Assembly (NCBI GenBank): GCA_900315525.1 | Contig: OMZO01000002.1 | Coordinates: 1 to 64,000, forward strand | From: an uncultured Prevotella sp. | Lineage (GTDB): Bacteria; Bacteroidota; Bacteroidia; Bacteroidales; Bacteroidaceae | Reading direction: 5' to 3' | Length of the DNA: 64,000 nucleotides | Part shown: piece by piece, positions 17,522-26,613 of the stretch | How the letters are laid out: each line of letters starts with the position of its first letter | Position numbering within the stretch: the stretch's first letter is position 1 | Notes under the pieces: generated by a model | What the model was told of the DNA's origin: nothing | The model's input: the letters and a program-made list of their open reading frames with translations, nothing else | The model's database searches: none | Made by a program: the position numbers and the translations under genes

Positions 17522-18808
17522 ATGAAAAAAATTCTGACTTTACTCTTATGCCTGATGGCGACGGTGTCGCTGTCGGCGCAGATTCGTGGGAACAGTATCG
17601 AGGTGATGGTACAGCCAGACCATCAAGACTGGACTTACAAGACGGGAGAGCAGGCGACCTTCGTCATCAGCGTGCTGAAATCAGGTACGTTGCTTGATCA
17701 TGTGAGCATCGACTACCAGGCTGGACCGGAGATGTATCAGGATGTCAAGAAAAGCGTCGTGCTGAAGGACGGTACGCTGAAGTTGACCGGTACGATGAAA
17801 CAGCCCGGCTTCTATCGAGTCGATGTGACCGCTCACGTCGGTGGCAAGGACTACAAGGGCGCCTGTGGGGCAGCTTTCTCGCCCGAGCAGTTGCAGCCCT
17901 CGACCGTGATGCCGAAGGACTTTACGGACTTCTGGCAGAACGCTATCCTGGAAGCCCGCAAGACAGAACTCGACCCGACGAAGCGGCTGTTGCCCGAGCG
18001 ATGCACGAAGGATGTGAACGTGTATGAGGTATCGTTCCAGAACATGCTGCCTGGCTATCGCACCTATGGTATCCTGAGTGTGCCTGTGAAGGAAGGGAAG
18101 TATCCCGCCCTGTTGCGTGTGCCTGGTGCCGGTGTGCGCCCCTATGGCGGTGATATCTGGACGGCTGCCCAAGGTGCCATCACCCTGGAGATCGGTATCC
18201 ACGGCATCCCCGTGACGATGGACCAGAAGGTGTATGACGACATCTTCCATGGGGCACTGAACTGGTACTGGGAGTTCTATATGGACGACCGCGACAAGAA
18301 CTACTACAAACGTGTGATACTCGGTTGTATCCGTGCGCTTGACTATATTGAGGAATATACCCCGTGGAACGGTAAAGAACTCGGCGTGACGGGTTCGTCG
18401 CAGGGTGGTTTCCTGTCGTTGGCGACTGCCGGTCTTGACAAGCGCATCACCTACTATGCCCCGGTGCATGCTGCCCTCTGTGACCATACGAACGCGTTGA
18501 AAGGCATCGCCTGTGGGTGGCCCCACTATTTCTATTATAATAAAGGTAAAGGACAGGAGAAGCAGATTGAGGTGTCGCGTTACTACGACGGCATCAACTT
18601 CGCCCGACTGATCACCGACCAGCAGCAGGGGTGGTTCTCGTTCGGCTACAACGACGACGTGGTACCCCCGACGACCGCCTGGGAGACCTATAACACCGTG
18701 AAGGGACCCAAGGAGATCGTGCCCTATCAGGCCACCTGGCACTTCTGGTTCCAGGAACAGTGGGACGAATGGGAGAACTGGCTGCTCAAACAAATGAAGC
18801 TGAGATAG
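17522..18808 (+). CDS. CE7-family carbohydrate acetyl esterase
   Basis: 428 residues. Signal peptide (ending near LSAQ), an N-terminal beta-rich domain of about 100 residues, then the alpha/beta-hydrolase of acetylxylan esterase family CE7. The catalytic triad is visible: Ser293 in GSSQGG, Asp378 in NDDVVPP (D followed by three residues and PP, as in CE7) and His407 in ATWHFW. CE7 enzymes are usually about 320 residues, so the N-terminal domain is an addition. Between two mannanase genes it most likely deacetylates mannan or its oligosaccharides in the periplasm; xylan or other acetylated sugars are possible. Confidence 0.9.
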   Translation: MKKILTLLLCLMATVSLSAQIRGNSIEVMVQPDHQDWTYKTGEQATFVISVLKSGTLLDHVSIDYQAGPEMYQDVKKSVVLKDGTLKLTGTMKQPGFYRVDVTAHVGGKDYKGACGAAFSPEQLQPSTVMPKDFTDFWQNAILEARKTELDPTKRLLPERCTKDVNVYEVSFQNMLPGYRTYGILSVPVKEGKYPALLRVPGAGVRPYGGDIWTAAQGAITLEIGIHGIPVTMDQKVYDDIFHGALNWYWEFYMDDRDKNYYKRVILGCIRALDYIEEYTPWNGKELGVTGSSQGGFLSLATAGLDKRITYYAPVHAALCDHTNALKGIACGWPHYFYYNKGKGQEKQIEVSRYYDGINFARLITDQQQGWFSFGYNDDVVPPTTAWETYNTVKGPKEIVPYQATWHFWFQEQWDEWENWLLKQMKLR

Positions 18809-18847
18809 GGAAAAGACCATTGAATCCGTAAATATAGAAAAGACCAT

Positions 18848-19969
18848 ATGAAAAAGACTATCATCATAGCAGCGACCACATTGACGCTGGTTGCATGTGC
18901 CGGACAGAAACCGGCTGAGCCAGAGAAGACAACGGCCCAGCAGTTGTTGGAGCGTCTGGACTCACTTCAAAAGAAAGGTATTATGTATGGCCACCAGGAC
19001 GACCCGATGTACGGTCTGACCTGGGAATATCAGAAAGACTCGAGCGACGTGAAGAACGTCTGCGGCGACTATCCCGCCATTATGGGTTTCGACCTGGGCG
19101 GTATTGAGATGGGCGACCAGAAGAACCTTGACAGCGTGCCCTTCACCCGCATGACCGAAGAGATCATCGCCCACCACCTGCGCGGTGGTATCGTGACCCT
19201 GAGTTGGCATCCGCGTAATCCTGTAACGACTATCGACGGCGGTGGTAATGCCGGGCAGAAGTTCCCCGAAGGAACGGCTTGGGATGTCAGAGACTCTGCT
19301 GTTGTGAAGAAGATACTGACCGACAGTTTGACGCACGAGAAATTTGAAGGTTGGATGCAACGCGTGAGTGACTTCCTGGCCACGCTGAAGACCGCTGACG
19401 GGAAGAAGGTGCCCGTCATCTTCCGTCCTTGGCACGAGAACTCCGGTTCCTGGTTCTGGTGGGGCGAGAAACTCTGTTCAGTCGATGAGTACAAGGCCCT
19501 GTGGAACCTGTTGCAGGACAAACTGAAGGCCGACGGTTTCGACAACCTCGTGTGGTCGTACTCACCCGGTTGTCAGGACAACCTGACGGCAGAGCGCCTG
19601 CTCGACCGCTATCCTGGTGATGACCGTGTAGATATGATCGGTCTCGACGGCTATCAGTGGGTACCGGAGGAGAAAGATATCTTCATTGCCCGTACGAAGC
19701 AGAACCTGCAGGTGCTCTGTGAGGTGGCTCAGGCTCACGGTCTGATACCCGCCATGACAGAGACCGGTATGAAGAACCTGACGCAGCCAGACTGGTGGTC
19801 AACAACCCTGTTGCCTGCTGTGCAGGACTATCCCATCAGTTACCTGCTCACCTGGCGTAACTATAAGGAAGAGTGGTTCGGTCCTTCGACCTCGAAGCCC
19901 GACGCTCCCTCTTTCATCGCGTTTTATAACGCCGACAAGACACTGTTCCTGAAGGACATCGCAGAATAA
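18848..19969 (+). CDS. GH26 beta-mannanase lipoprotein
   Basis: 373 residues. Lipoprotein signal with lipobox VACA (Cys at about 17), then the GH26 barrel. It opens with GIMYGHQDDPMYG. The acid/base Glu197 is in FRPWHENSGSWFWW, and the nucleophile Glu305 is in AMTETGMKN. GH26 mannanases of this type often release mannobiose, which is what the downstream epimerase needs. The gene follows CE7 by 39 bases and precedes the phosphorylase by 39. Confidence 0.95.
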   Translation: MKKTIIIAATTLTLVACAGQKPAEPEKTTAQQLLERLDSLQKKGIMYGHQDDPMYGLTWEYQKDSSDVKNVCGDYPAIMGFDLGGIEMGDQKNLDSVPFTRMTEEIIAHHLRGGIVTLSWHPRNPVTTIDGGGNAGQKFPEGTAWDVRDSAVVKKILTDSLTHEKFEGWMQRVSDFLATLKTADGKKVPVIFRPWHENSGSWFWWGEKLCSVDEYKALWNLLQDKLKADGFDNLVWSYSPGCQDNLTAERLLDRYPGDDRVDMIGLDGYQWVPEEKDIFIARTKQNLQVLCEVAQAHGLIPAMTETGMKNLTQPDWWSTTLLPAVQDYPISYLLTWRNYKEEWFGPSTSKPDAPSFIAFYNADKTLFLKDIAE

Positions 19970-20008
19970 TATAAAATTAATAACCATCGTAAAAAAGAAA
20001 ATTAAGAT

Positions 20009-21172
20009 ATGACAGAATTTGAGAAGAAGGTGGCTGCTCTGCGCCAACATCATGAAGATCTGCTGAGCCAGAAGAATGAACCCGTTGAGTGGGGTAATGG
20101 TATCTATGAGAAGTACAAGAACCCCATTCTGACAGCGGCCCACGTGCCCCTGGAGTGGAAATATGACTTCAACGAGCAAGACAACCCCTACCTGATGCAG
20201 CGCATCATGTGTAACGCCACCCTGAACTCCGGTGCCATCAAGTGGAACGGCAAGTATGTGCTCGTGGTGCGCGTAGAAGGTGCCGATCGTAAGAGCTTCT
20301 TCGCAGTGGCCGAGTCACCCAATGGTATCGATAACTTCCGTTTCTGGGACGAGCCCATTACCATGCCCGACGACGTGATTCCCGCCACGAACATCTATGA
20401 TATGCGTATCACACAACATGAGGACGGTTGGATCTACGGTGTGTTCTGTGCAGAGCGTCACGACGACTCACAACCCGGCAACCTCAGTGCAGCCACTGCC
20501 ACAGCAGCCATCGCCCGTACGAAGGACCTGAAGACCTGGTATCGTCTGCCCGACCTGAAGACCAAGTCGCAACAGCGTAACGTGGTGCTCCATCCAGAGT
20601 TCGTCGATGGGAAATATGCCTTCTATACCCGTCCACAGGACGGTTTCATCGACACTGGTTCAGGCGGTGGTATCGGTTGGGCACTCGTCGATGACATTAC
20701 CAACGCCGAGATCAAGGAAGAGACCATTATCTACGAGCGCAAGTACCACACCATCACCGAGGTGAAGAACGGTGAGGGACCCCATCCCATCAAGACCGCA
20801 AAGGGATGGCTGCATCTGGCCCACGGCGTGCGTGCCACGGCCGACGGTCTGCGCTACGTGCTCTACATGTATATGACAGCCCTCGACGATCCCACGAAGG
20901 TGATAGCCCGTCCAGGTGGTTTCTTCCTCGTGCCCGAAGGTGACGAGTACCTGGGTGACGTGATGAATGTGGCCTTCGCCAACGGCTGGATTGCCGATGC
21001 TGACGGTAAGGTGTTCATCTACTACGCTTCGGCCGACACCCGTATGCATGTGGCTACCTCGACGATCGACAAGCTTGTGGACTACTGTATGAACACCCCT
21101 GAGGACGGTTATACCACCGCCGCCAGTGTGGAGACCATCAAGCAATTGATAGCAAAAAATAGGAATCATTAA
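20009..21172 (+). CDS. GH130 4-O-beta-D-mannosyl-D-glucose phosphorylase
   Basis: 387 residues without a signal peptide, so cytoplasmic. The N-terminus (EFEKKVAALRQHHEDLL, later KYKNPILTAAHVPLEWKYDF) and the five-bladed-propeller body match GH130 subfamily 1. The enzyme uses phosphate to split mannosyl-beta-1,4-glucose into mannose-1-phosphate and glucose. The neighbouring mannobiose 2-epimerase makes exactly that substrate, and the same enzyme pair with a GH26 mannanase and a transporter is known in Bacteroides fragilis. Subfamily 2 (mannooligosaccharide phosphorylase) is the alternative but fits the context less well. Confidence 0.93.
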   Translation: MTEFEKKVAALRQHHEDLLSQKNEPVEWGNGIYEKYKNPILTAAHVPLEWKYDFNEQDNPYLMQRIMCNATLNSGAIKWNGKYVLVVRVEGADRKSFFAVAESPNGIDNFRFWDEPITMPDDVIPATNIYDMRITQHEDGWIYGVFCAERHDDSQPGNLSAATATAAIARTKDLKTWYRLPDLKTKSQQRNVVLHPEFVDGKYAFYTRPQDGFIDTGSGGGIGWALVDDITNAEIKEETIIYERKYHTITEVKNGEGPHPIKTAKGWLHLAHGVRATADGLRYVLYMYMTALDDPTKVIARPGGFFLVPEGDEYLGDVMNVAFANGWIADADGKVFIYYASADTRMHVATSTIDKLVDYCMNTPEDGYTTAASVETIKQLIAKNRNH

Positions 21173-21187
21173 TTACTTTAAATCAAC

Positions 21188-22585
21188 ATGGCAAAGACTT
21201 CATTGATTGAAAAGATCGGTTACGGATTTGGTGATATGTCGTCATCAACCTTCTGGAAGGTGTTCTCATACTACCTGCCGATCTTCTACTCTAACATTTT
21301 CGGATTGTCGCTGGTTGACGCCGGTGTGCTGGTGCTTGTAACACGTATCTGGGATGCTGTCTCAGACCCGATGATGGGTATCATCGCTGACCGTACGAAT
21401 ACGAAGTGGGGTAAGTACCGTCCGTATTTGTTATGGGTAGCACCGTTGTTCTCTATCTGCGGTATCCTGCTGTTCACCACCCCTGACTGGGAATATGGTA
21501 CCAAACTCATCTGGGCGTATGTTACCTATATCATGATGATGACCGTCTATACAGGTATCAACGTGCCCTATGGTGCTATGCTGGGTGTGATGACCGACGA
21601 TCCAAACGAGAAGACCGTGTTCTCTTCATTCCGTATGTTCTTTGCCTATGGTGGCTCATTTCTGGCGCTGTTCCTCTGGGAGCCTCTGACGAATATGTTC
21701 GGTGGCTATAAGACGACTGGCGGCTGGTTCTACAGCATGTGTGTCATCGCCAGTGCCTGTTTCGTGATGTTCATCCTCTGCTTCCTGTTGACCAAGGAAC
21801 ATCTGAAGACCGTCTCGAGAGTCAGCGTCGGCAGTGACTTCAAGTCATTGTTGTCGAACAAGCCTTGGTGGTTGCTCATCGGTGCTGCGCTGTGTTCGAA
21901 CCTCTTCAACACGGTGCGCGGTGCAACGGTGGCCTACTTCTTCCTCGACATCATCGGTCCGGATGTGAATCTGATGTTCTTCGGCATCGCCTTCCTCTTC
22001 TATTCAGGCCTGTTCCTGGGTATTGGTGAGGTGTCGAACATGGCCGGTGTGGCCCTCTGTGTGCCTATCGCCAATAAACTGGGTAAGAAGACGACGTTCA
22101 TTCTCGTGAATGCCGCTCTGGTGGTGCTGAGTATCACCTTCTTCTTCGTTCCCTGTACCCCTTCAGGCTACTGGACCATGCTGATCCTGCAGATCATCAT
22201 CTCAGTCTTCACGGGTGTCATGTCGCCGCTGATATGGAGTATGTATGCCGACGTGAGCGACTATGCCGAACTGAAGTACAAGACGGCCTCTACAGGTCTG
22301 ATCTTCTCTTCAGCCTCCATGGCCCAGAAGTTCGGTGGTGCCATCGGTGGTGCTGCTGTGCTGTGGCTGCTCTCTGCCTTCGGTTATATCACTGACGCAG
22401 CAGAACTAGAGGCTGGTGCCATACAGCCCGAGAGTGCGCTGCTTGCCCTGCGCTGGCTGATGAGTTTCATCCCCGCCGCTGTCGCTGCCCTTGCCATCGT
22501 CGTTGTTTGGTTCTATCCGTTGACGACGAAGCGTATCAATGAGATCAGTAACGAGCTGAAGAATTTCCGTTCACTTTATTCGTAA
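21188..22585 (+). CDS. GPH-family (MFS) sugar:cation symporter, probable mannobiose importer
   Basis: 465 residues with twelve membrane segments. It opens EKIGYGFGDMSSSTFWKVFS, the hallmark start of glycoside-pentoside-hexuronide symporters, followed by RIWDAVSDPMMGIIADRTNT and KWGKYRPYLLW. It sits between the phosphorylase and the epimerase (spacings 15 and 4 bases), so the likely cargo is beta-1,4-mannobiose crossing the inner membrane. No SusC/SusD pair is nearby to bring oligosaccharides across the outer membrane. Confidence 0.92.
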   Translation: MAKTSLIEKIGYGFGDMSSSTFWKVFSYYLPIFYSNIFGLSLVDAGVLVLVTRIWDAVSDPMMGIIADRTNTKWGKYRPYLLWVAPLFSICGILLFTTPDWEYGTKLIWAYVTYIMMMTVYTGINVPYGAMLGVMTDDPNEKTVFSSFRMFFAYGGSFLALFLWEPLTNMFGGYKTTGGWFYSMCVIASACFVMFILCFLLTKEHLKTVSRVSVGSDFKSLLSNKPWWLLIGAALCSNLFNTVRGATVAYFFLDIIGPDVNLMFFGIAFLFYSGLFLGIGEVSNMAGVALCVPIANKLGKKTTFILVNAALVVLSITFFFVPCTPSGYWTMLILQIIISVFTGVMSPLIWSMYADVSDYAELKYKTASTGLIFSSASMAQKFGGAIGGAAVLWLLSAFGYITDAAELEAGAIQPESALLALRWLMSFIPAAVAALAIVVVWFYPLTTKRINEISNELKNFRSLYS

Positions 22586-22589
22586 GGAT

Positions 22590-23867
22590 ATGAATACGCA
22601 AACGATGCGTCAGGAGATGCAGGATGTACTTGTGAAGAACATCCTGCCTTTCTGGCAGACCAAGATGATAGACCGTGAGAACGGAGGGTTCTATGGGCGT
22701 ATCGATAGTCAGGAGGTGCTGCATGCAGATGCGGAGAAGGGAGCAATCCTCAATGCCCGCATCCTCTGGACCTTCTCTGCCGCCTATCGCGTGCTGAAAG
22801 ATGAAAGCTATCTGGAGACGGCCACCTATGCCAAGGACTACTTCATCAGTCATTTCATCGACCAAGAGTATGGCGGTGTCTATTGGAGTCTCGACTATAA
22901 GGGACAGCCGCTGAACACCCGCAAGCAGTTCTATGCCATCGGCTTTGCCATTTACGGTCTGTCGGAATATGCCCGGGCTACGGGTGATCATGAGGCCCTT
23001 GACTATGCGCTGGCGCTCTTCGATAGTATCGAGGAGCACGCCTTCGACCATGAGTACAACGGTTATATCGAAGCCACCAGCCGTGACTGGCAGCCGATAG
23101 CCGACATGCGACTCTCGGAGCTCGATGCCAACTTCCCCAAGTCGCAGAACACCCATCTGCATATTATCGAGCCCTATGCCAACCTTTATCGTTGTCTGAA
23201 GGAGTTCCGGGCCAAGGAGTCGTGTGACTACGTGCCGGCCATCGGTGCCGTGCTGCCTGTCGGCATCTCCGTTCCTCAGGAGACCATCGACAGGGTGGGA
23301 GGTGCCCTCACTAACATCATCAGTATCTTCACCGACAGGATTCTGAATCCCGAGACCCATCACCTCGACCTGTTCTTCGAGATGGACTGGACACGTGGTG
23401 CTGGACATCTGGAGAGCTATGGCCATGACATCGAATGTTCCTGGCTGTTGCATGAGGCGGCTCTGATTCAGGGTGACCCCGTGATACTGGAGAAGGTGGA
23501 GCCCATTGTCCAGATGGTGGCGAAGGCCTCGGAGAAAGGCTTGCGCCCTGATGGTTCGATGATCCACGAGGCCAATCTCTCGACCGGGCATGTCGATGAC
23601 GATCTGCACTGGTGGGTACAGGCAGAGAACGTCGTCGGCTGGTATAATATCTATCAGCACTTCGGCGACGAGTCAGCCCTGGAGAAAGCGATACGCTGTT
23701 GGGAATATATCAAGGCACAGATTATCGATTGGGAACACGGCGAGTGGCATTGGAGCCGTCATCCGGACGGTAGTCTGAATACCGTTGACGACAAGGCCGG
23801 TTTCTGGAAGTGCCCCTACCATAACGGTCGTATGTGCTTGGAGATCATTGAACGAGTCAAGATATGA
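22590..23867 (+). CDS. Cellobiose/mannobiose 2-epimerase (AGE superfamily)
   Basis: 425 residues with the alpha6/alpha6-barrel of N-acylglucosamine 2-epimerases. Landmarks are the early FWQTKMIDRENGGFYGRID, the middle GHDIECSWLLHEAA with its catalytic His, and the late DLHWWVQAENVVGWYNIYQH and EWHWSRHPDG. This is the cellobiose 2-epimerase subgroup. It turns the reducing-end mannose of mannobiose into glucose, giving mannosylglucose for the GH130 enzyme two genes upstream. It starts four bases after the transporter stop and overlaps the phosphatase gene by four bases. Confidence 0.95.
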   Translation: MNTQTMRQEMQDVLVKNILPFWQTKMIDRENGGFYGRIDSQEVLHADAEKGAILNARILWTFSAAYRVLKDESYLETATYAKDYFISHFIDQEYGGVYWSLDYKGQPLNTRKQFYAIGFAIYGLSEYARATGDHEALDYALALFDSIEEHAFDHEYNGYIEATSRDWQPIADMRLSELDANFPKSQNTHLHIIEPYANLYRCLKEFRAKESCDYVPAIGAVLPVGISVPQETIDRVGGALTNIISIFTDRILNPETHHLDLFFEMDWTRGAGHLESYGHDIECSWLLHEAALIQGDPVILEKVEPIVQMVAKASEKGLRPDGSMIHEANLSTGHVDDDLHWWVQAENVVGWYNIYQHFGDESALEKAIRCWEYIKAQIIDWEHGEWHWSRHPDGSLNTVDDKAGFWKCPYHNGRMCLEIIERVKI

Positions 23868-25384
23868 AGAAAGTTTTGTGGTTTGTTTTTGCGCTGTGTC
23901 TGTCGGTTCAGATGATGGCGCGTTCTGAATTTGGCGAACAGCCGAAGCTCGTGGTTGGTATTGTGGTTGACCAAATGCGTTGGGACTACCTGTCGCGCTA
24001 TTATGACAAGTTCCAGGAAGACGGTCTGCGTCGGCTCGTTGACAAGGGTTACTCCTGCGACAACTGCTTGATTAACTATGTACCGACGATTACCGCCATT
24101 GGCCATACATCAGTCTACACGGGGACGACGCCTGCCTTCCATGGCATCTGTGGTAATGACTTCTGCATCGATGACGAGAAGGTGTACTGCACGACGGATC
24201 AATCCGTGAAGCCAGTGGGCACAGACAATAACAAGCGTGGACAGATGTCGCCTAAAAACCTACTCTCGACGACCATCGGTGACCAATTAAGGATGCACAC
24301 CGACTTTCGTTCGAAGGTGATTGGCGTGAGTTTCAAAGACCGTGCAGCCATCCTGCCTGCCGGTCATAGTGCGAATGCAGCCTATTGGCTTGATATCGAT
24401 AATGGTCAGTTTATCACCTCGACCTACTACATGAAGGAACTGCCTGCATGGGCCAAGGCCTACAACCAGACACTTGCCGCCAACGGTGAAGTGAAGAAGG
24501 CTGGCAAGCAAATAGGCAGATCACCCCTCTGCGGACATATCACCGCTGATATGGCCATCGCTGCCCTGAAGGGAGAGAACCTGGGCAAGAACGAGGCTAC
24601 CGACATGCTCTGCGTGAGTTTCTCGCAGACCGATCTCATCGGTCACGAGTGGAGTACTCGCGGTACGCATATTGACGAGGCCTATTTGGAGTTGGACAAA
24701 GATATCGCCAAACTGTTGAAAGCCTTTGACGAGCAAGTGGGAGAGGGTAACTATCTTGTGTTCCTGACAGCCGATCACGGTGCTGCCCATAACGCAGAGT
24801 GGATGACGTATCACAAGTTGGCTGGTGGTACCTGGAAGATTAATGAAGACGTGCTGAATGCCAAGTTGGACCAGTATCTGAGAGAGAAGGTTGGGGTAGA
24901 TCGCTCCGTGATCAACGGACTCTATGCCTACCGTGTGTATCTCAATCACGGGAAGATTGCTGAGAAGGGCGTGGCACTTGCTGATGTGAAACAGGCCCTG
25001 ATTGATTATTTCCGTCAGATGCCCCATGTGCAGTTCGTGATGGACTTCGAGAAGGTGAACACCTGGAGTGTGCCCGACAGACTCCGTAGCATGGCCCTGC
25101 TTGGTTATCATCCCCATCGTTCAGGCGACCTGATGCTGGTGCTGGAGTCTGGATGGTATGAGTTCTGGCCCTCTACGTCGCCCGTCGGTACAACCCACGG
25201 ATCATGGAATCCCTATGACGCCCACATCCCTCTGTTGTTCTATGGTTGGCATGTAGGGCACGGTCATACCTCGCGTGAAGTGCATATCACCGACATCGCA
25301 CCGACCATTTGTCAGATGCTCCATATCCAGCAGACGAATGCCTGTGTCGGAGAAGCCATTGGTGAAGTTGTGGACCAGGATTAA
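23864..25384 (+). CDS. pafA: PafA-type alkaline phosphatase, exported
   Basis: 506 residues with a signal peptide (VLWFVFALCLSVQMMA). The alkaline-phosphatase superfamily metal ligands are visible: Asp36 (VVDQM), D and H in SQTDLIGHEW, DH in LTADHGA, and His in GTTHGSW. The nucleophile is Thr77 in PTITAIGHT. Asn98 (CGND) and the K158-x-R160 pair in SFKDRAAILPAG are the substrate residues that mark PafA phosphate monoesterases rather than diesterases. Known PafA enzymes work in the periplasm and tolerate phosphate. Here the ATG overlaps the epimerase stop (ATGA), so it is translationally coupled to the mannan genes, an unexpected partner. Confidence 0.88.
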   Translation: MKKVLWFVFALCLSVQMMARSEFGEQPKLVVGIVVDQMRWDYLSRYYDKFQEDGLRRLVDKGYSCDNCLINYVPTITAIGHTSVYTGTTPAFHGICGNDFCIDDEKVYCTTDQSVKPVGTDNNKRGQMSPKNLLSTTIGDQLRMHTDFRSKVIGVSFKDRAAILPAGHSANAAYWLDIDNGQFITSTYYMKELPAWAKAYNQTLAANGEVKKAGKQIGRSPLCGHITADMAIAALKGENLGKNEATDMLCVSFSQTDLIGHEWSTRGTHIDEAYLELDKDIAKLLKAFDEQVGEGNYLVFLTADHGAAHNAEWMTYHKLAGGTWKINEDVLNAKLDQYLREKVGVDRSVINGLYAYRVYLNHGKIAEKGVALADVKQALIDYFRQMPHVQFVMDFEKVNTWSVPDRLRSMALLGYHPHRSGDLMLVLESGWYEFWPSTSPVGTTHGSWNPYDAHIPLLFYGWHVGHGHTSREVHITDIAPTICQMLHIQQTNACVGEAIGEVVDQD

Positions 25385-25437
25385 CAATTATTATCAAATT
25401 ATTGATATTTATTCCACTTATTTACAAATTTAATTTG

Positions 25438-25445
25438 TACCTTTG
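25438..25445 (+). promoter_or_regulatory. -7 box of the nuo operon
   Basis: TACCTTTG, 86 bases before the nuoA ATG, gives the longest leader seen in this window. No TTTG -33 element at 19-21 bases was found. Confidence 0.55.
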
Positions 25446-25500
25446 CAGCTGAAAAGCCGTGAAGGTACTTCTTTTTTGCCTGTAACTGCTTAGAAACGAG

Positions 25501-25522
25501 AACAATATTGTTATAACGTTAT
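25501..25522. repeat. Two abutting perfect palindromes in the nuoA leader
   Basis: AACAATATTGTT (25501-25512) is directly followed by ATAACGTTAT (25513-25522). Both are perfect palindromes and end ten bases before the nuoA ATG. They could be operators or form a structure covering the start. Function is inferred only. Confidence 0.45.
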
Positions 25523-25531
25523 ATATTTTTT

Positions 25532-25882
25532 ATGAATTTTGCTTTGTTAATTACCGTCTTGGTGACGGCTATTACATTGGTGGTGGCGGCATACGTCGTG
25601 GCCAAGCTGATAGGCCCCCGGTCCTACGCGAAGGTTAAAGGCGAGCCGTATGAGAGTGGTATTCCCACGCGAGGCAGTTCTTGGCTGCCCATGTCGGTGG
25701 GCTTCTATCTCTTCGCCATCTTGTTTCTCATGTTCGATATAGAAACGGTGTTTCTGTATCCATGGGCAGTCGTAGTGAAGGACTTTGGTGTGATGGCATT
25801 GTTTAGCATCGGGTTCTTCGTAGTAGTTCTGGTTTTAGGCTTGGCTTATGCTTGGCGGAAAGGAGACTTGGAATGGAAGTAA
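25532..25882 (+). CDS. nuoA: NADH-quinone oxidoreductase subunit A
   Basis: 116 residues with three membrane helices and the NuoA signature YESGIPTRGSSWLPMSVGFYL, followed by ILFLMFDIETVFLYPW, which holds conserved acidic residues. It sits in the membrane arm at the junction with NuoB, CD and H near the quinone tunnel. First gene of a ten-gene operon. Its last ten bases overlap the nuoB start. Confidence 0.96.
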   Translation: MNFALLITVLVTAITLVVAAYVVAKLIGPRSYAKVKGEPYESGIPTRGSSWLPMSVGFYLFAILFLMFDIETVFLYPWAVVVKDFGVMALFSIGFFVVVLVLGLAYAWRKGDLEWK

Positions 25883-26613
25883 GAAAACCACACATCAAGA
25901 GTATTCCCTACGAGGAGTGGAATGACAACGCTTCGTTGGAGAAGATCATTGACGAGCTCCATGAGGGTGGTGTCAATGTGGTGACAGGCTCACTTGATCA
26001 GTTGATTAACTGGGGCCGTTCGAATTCATTGTGGTCTCTGACCTTTGCGACCTCATGCTGCGGTATCGAGTTCATGGCTTGTGGCTGTGCCCGTTATGAC
26101 TTCGCCCGTTTCGGTTTCGAGGTGACCCGTAACTCTCCCCGTCAGGCCGACCTGATTATGTGTGCCGGTACGATTACCCACAAGATGGCCCCTGCTCTGA
26201 AGCGCCTCTATGATGAGATGGCAGAGCCGAAGTATGTGATTGCCGTCGGTGGTTGTGCCATCAGCGGTGGTCCTTTCAAATCGAGCTATCATGTGGTGAA
26301 GGGTATCGAGGAGATTGTGCCAGTCGATGTGTTCATCCCCGGCTGTCCTCCACGTCCCGAGGCTATCATGTATGGCATGATGCAGTTGCAGCGTAAGGTG
26401 AAGATTGAGAAATTCTTCGGTGGCGTGAACCACAAGCAGAATGCTGAGGAGCGTGAGCTCGGCGTCTCCAACGAGGAGCTGACATTCCGTGAGAAGCATG
26501 GAGACCATCGTCGTGAGGAGAAACCTATTGTGGTGACCGACGTACCCGAGGAGTTTGTTAAGGAAATGAAGTCTGCTCAGGCAGAAACTAAAGTAGAGGA
26601 GGAGAAAGCATGA
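25873..26613 (+). CDS. nuoB: NADH-quinone oxidoreductase subunit B
   Basis: 246 residues from the ATG at 25873; an upstream in-frame TTG at 25852 is not needed. The N2 iron-sulfur cluster ligands are present: the tandem Cys pair in TSCCGIEF, Cys in LIMCAGTIT, and Cys in FIPGCPPRPEAI. NuoB passes electrons to quinone at the NuoCD interface. The C-terminus has a charged tail of about 55 residues beyond the core. The nuoCD ATG overlaps its stop by four bases. Confidence 0.97.
   Translation: MEVRKPHIKSIPYEEWNDNASLEKIIDELHEGGVNVVTGSLDQLINWGRSNSLWSLTFATSCCGIEFMACGCARYDFARFGFEVTRNSPRQADLIMCAGTITHKMAPALKRLYDEMAEPKYVIAVGGCAISGGPFKSSYHVVKGIEEIVPVDVFIPGCPPRPEAIMYGMMQLQRKVKIEKFFGGVNHKQNAEERELGVSNEELTFREKHGDHRREEKPIVVTDVPEEFVKEMKSAQAETKVEEEKA

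Noticed and set aside
18810..18847. Direct repeat GAAAAGACCAT (18810-18820 and 18837-18847) before the GH26 gene
   Set aside because: Two short copies in an A-rich gap may be chance; no dyad symmetry and no promoter element is attached.
22545..23660. Open frame of 371 codons on the minus strand opposite the epimerase
   Set aside because: No domain and no promoter; the epimerase on the plus strand is unmistakable. The same applies to the long shadows at 17681-18847 and 8587-9663.
25461..25477. Possible attenuator hairpin in the nuoA leader (GAAG-gta-CTTC then six T)
   Set aside because: A four-base stem is too weak to act as a terminator by itself; kept only as a curiosity.
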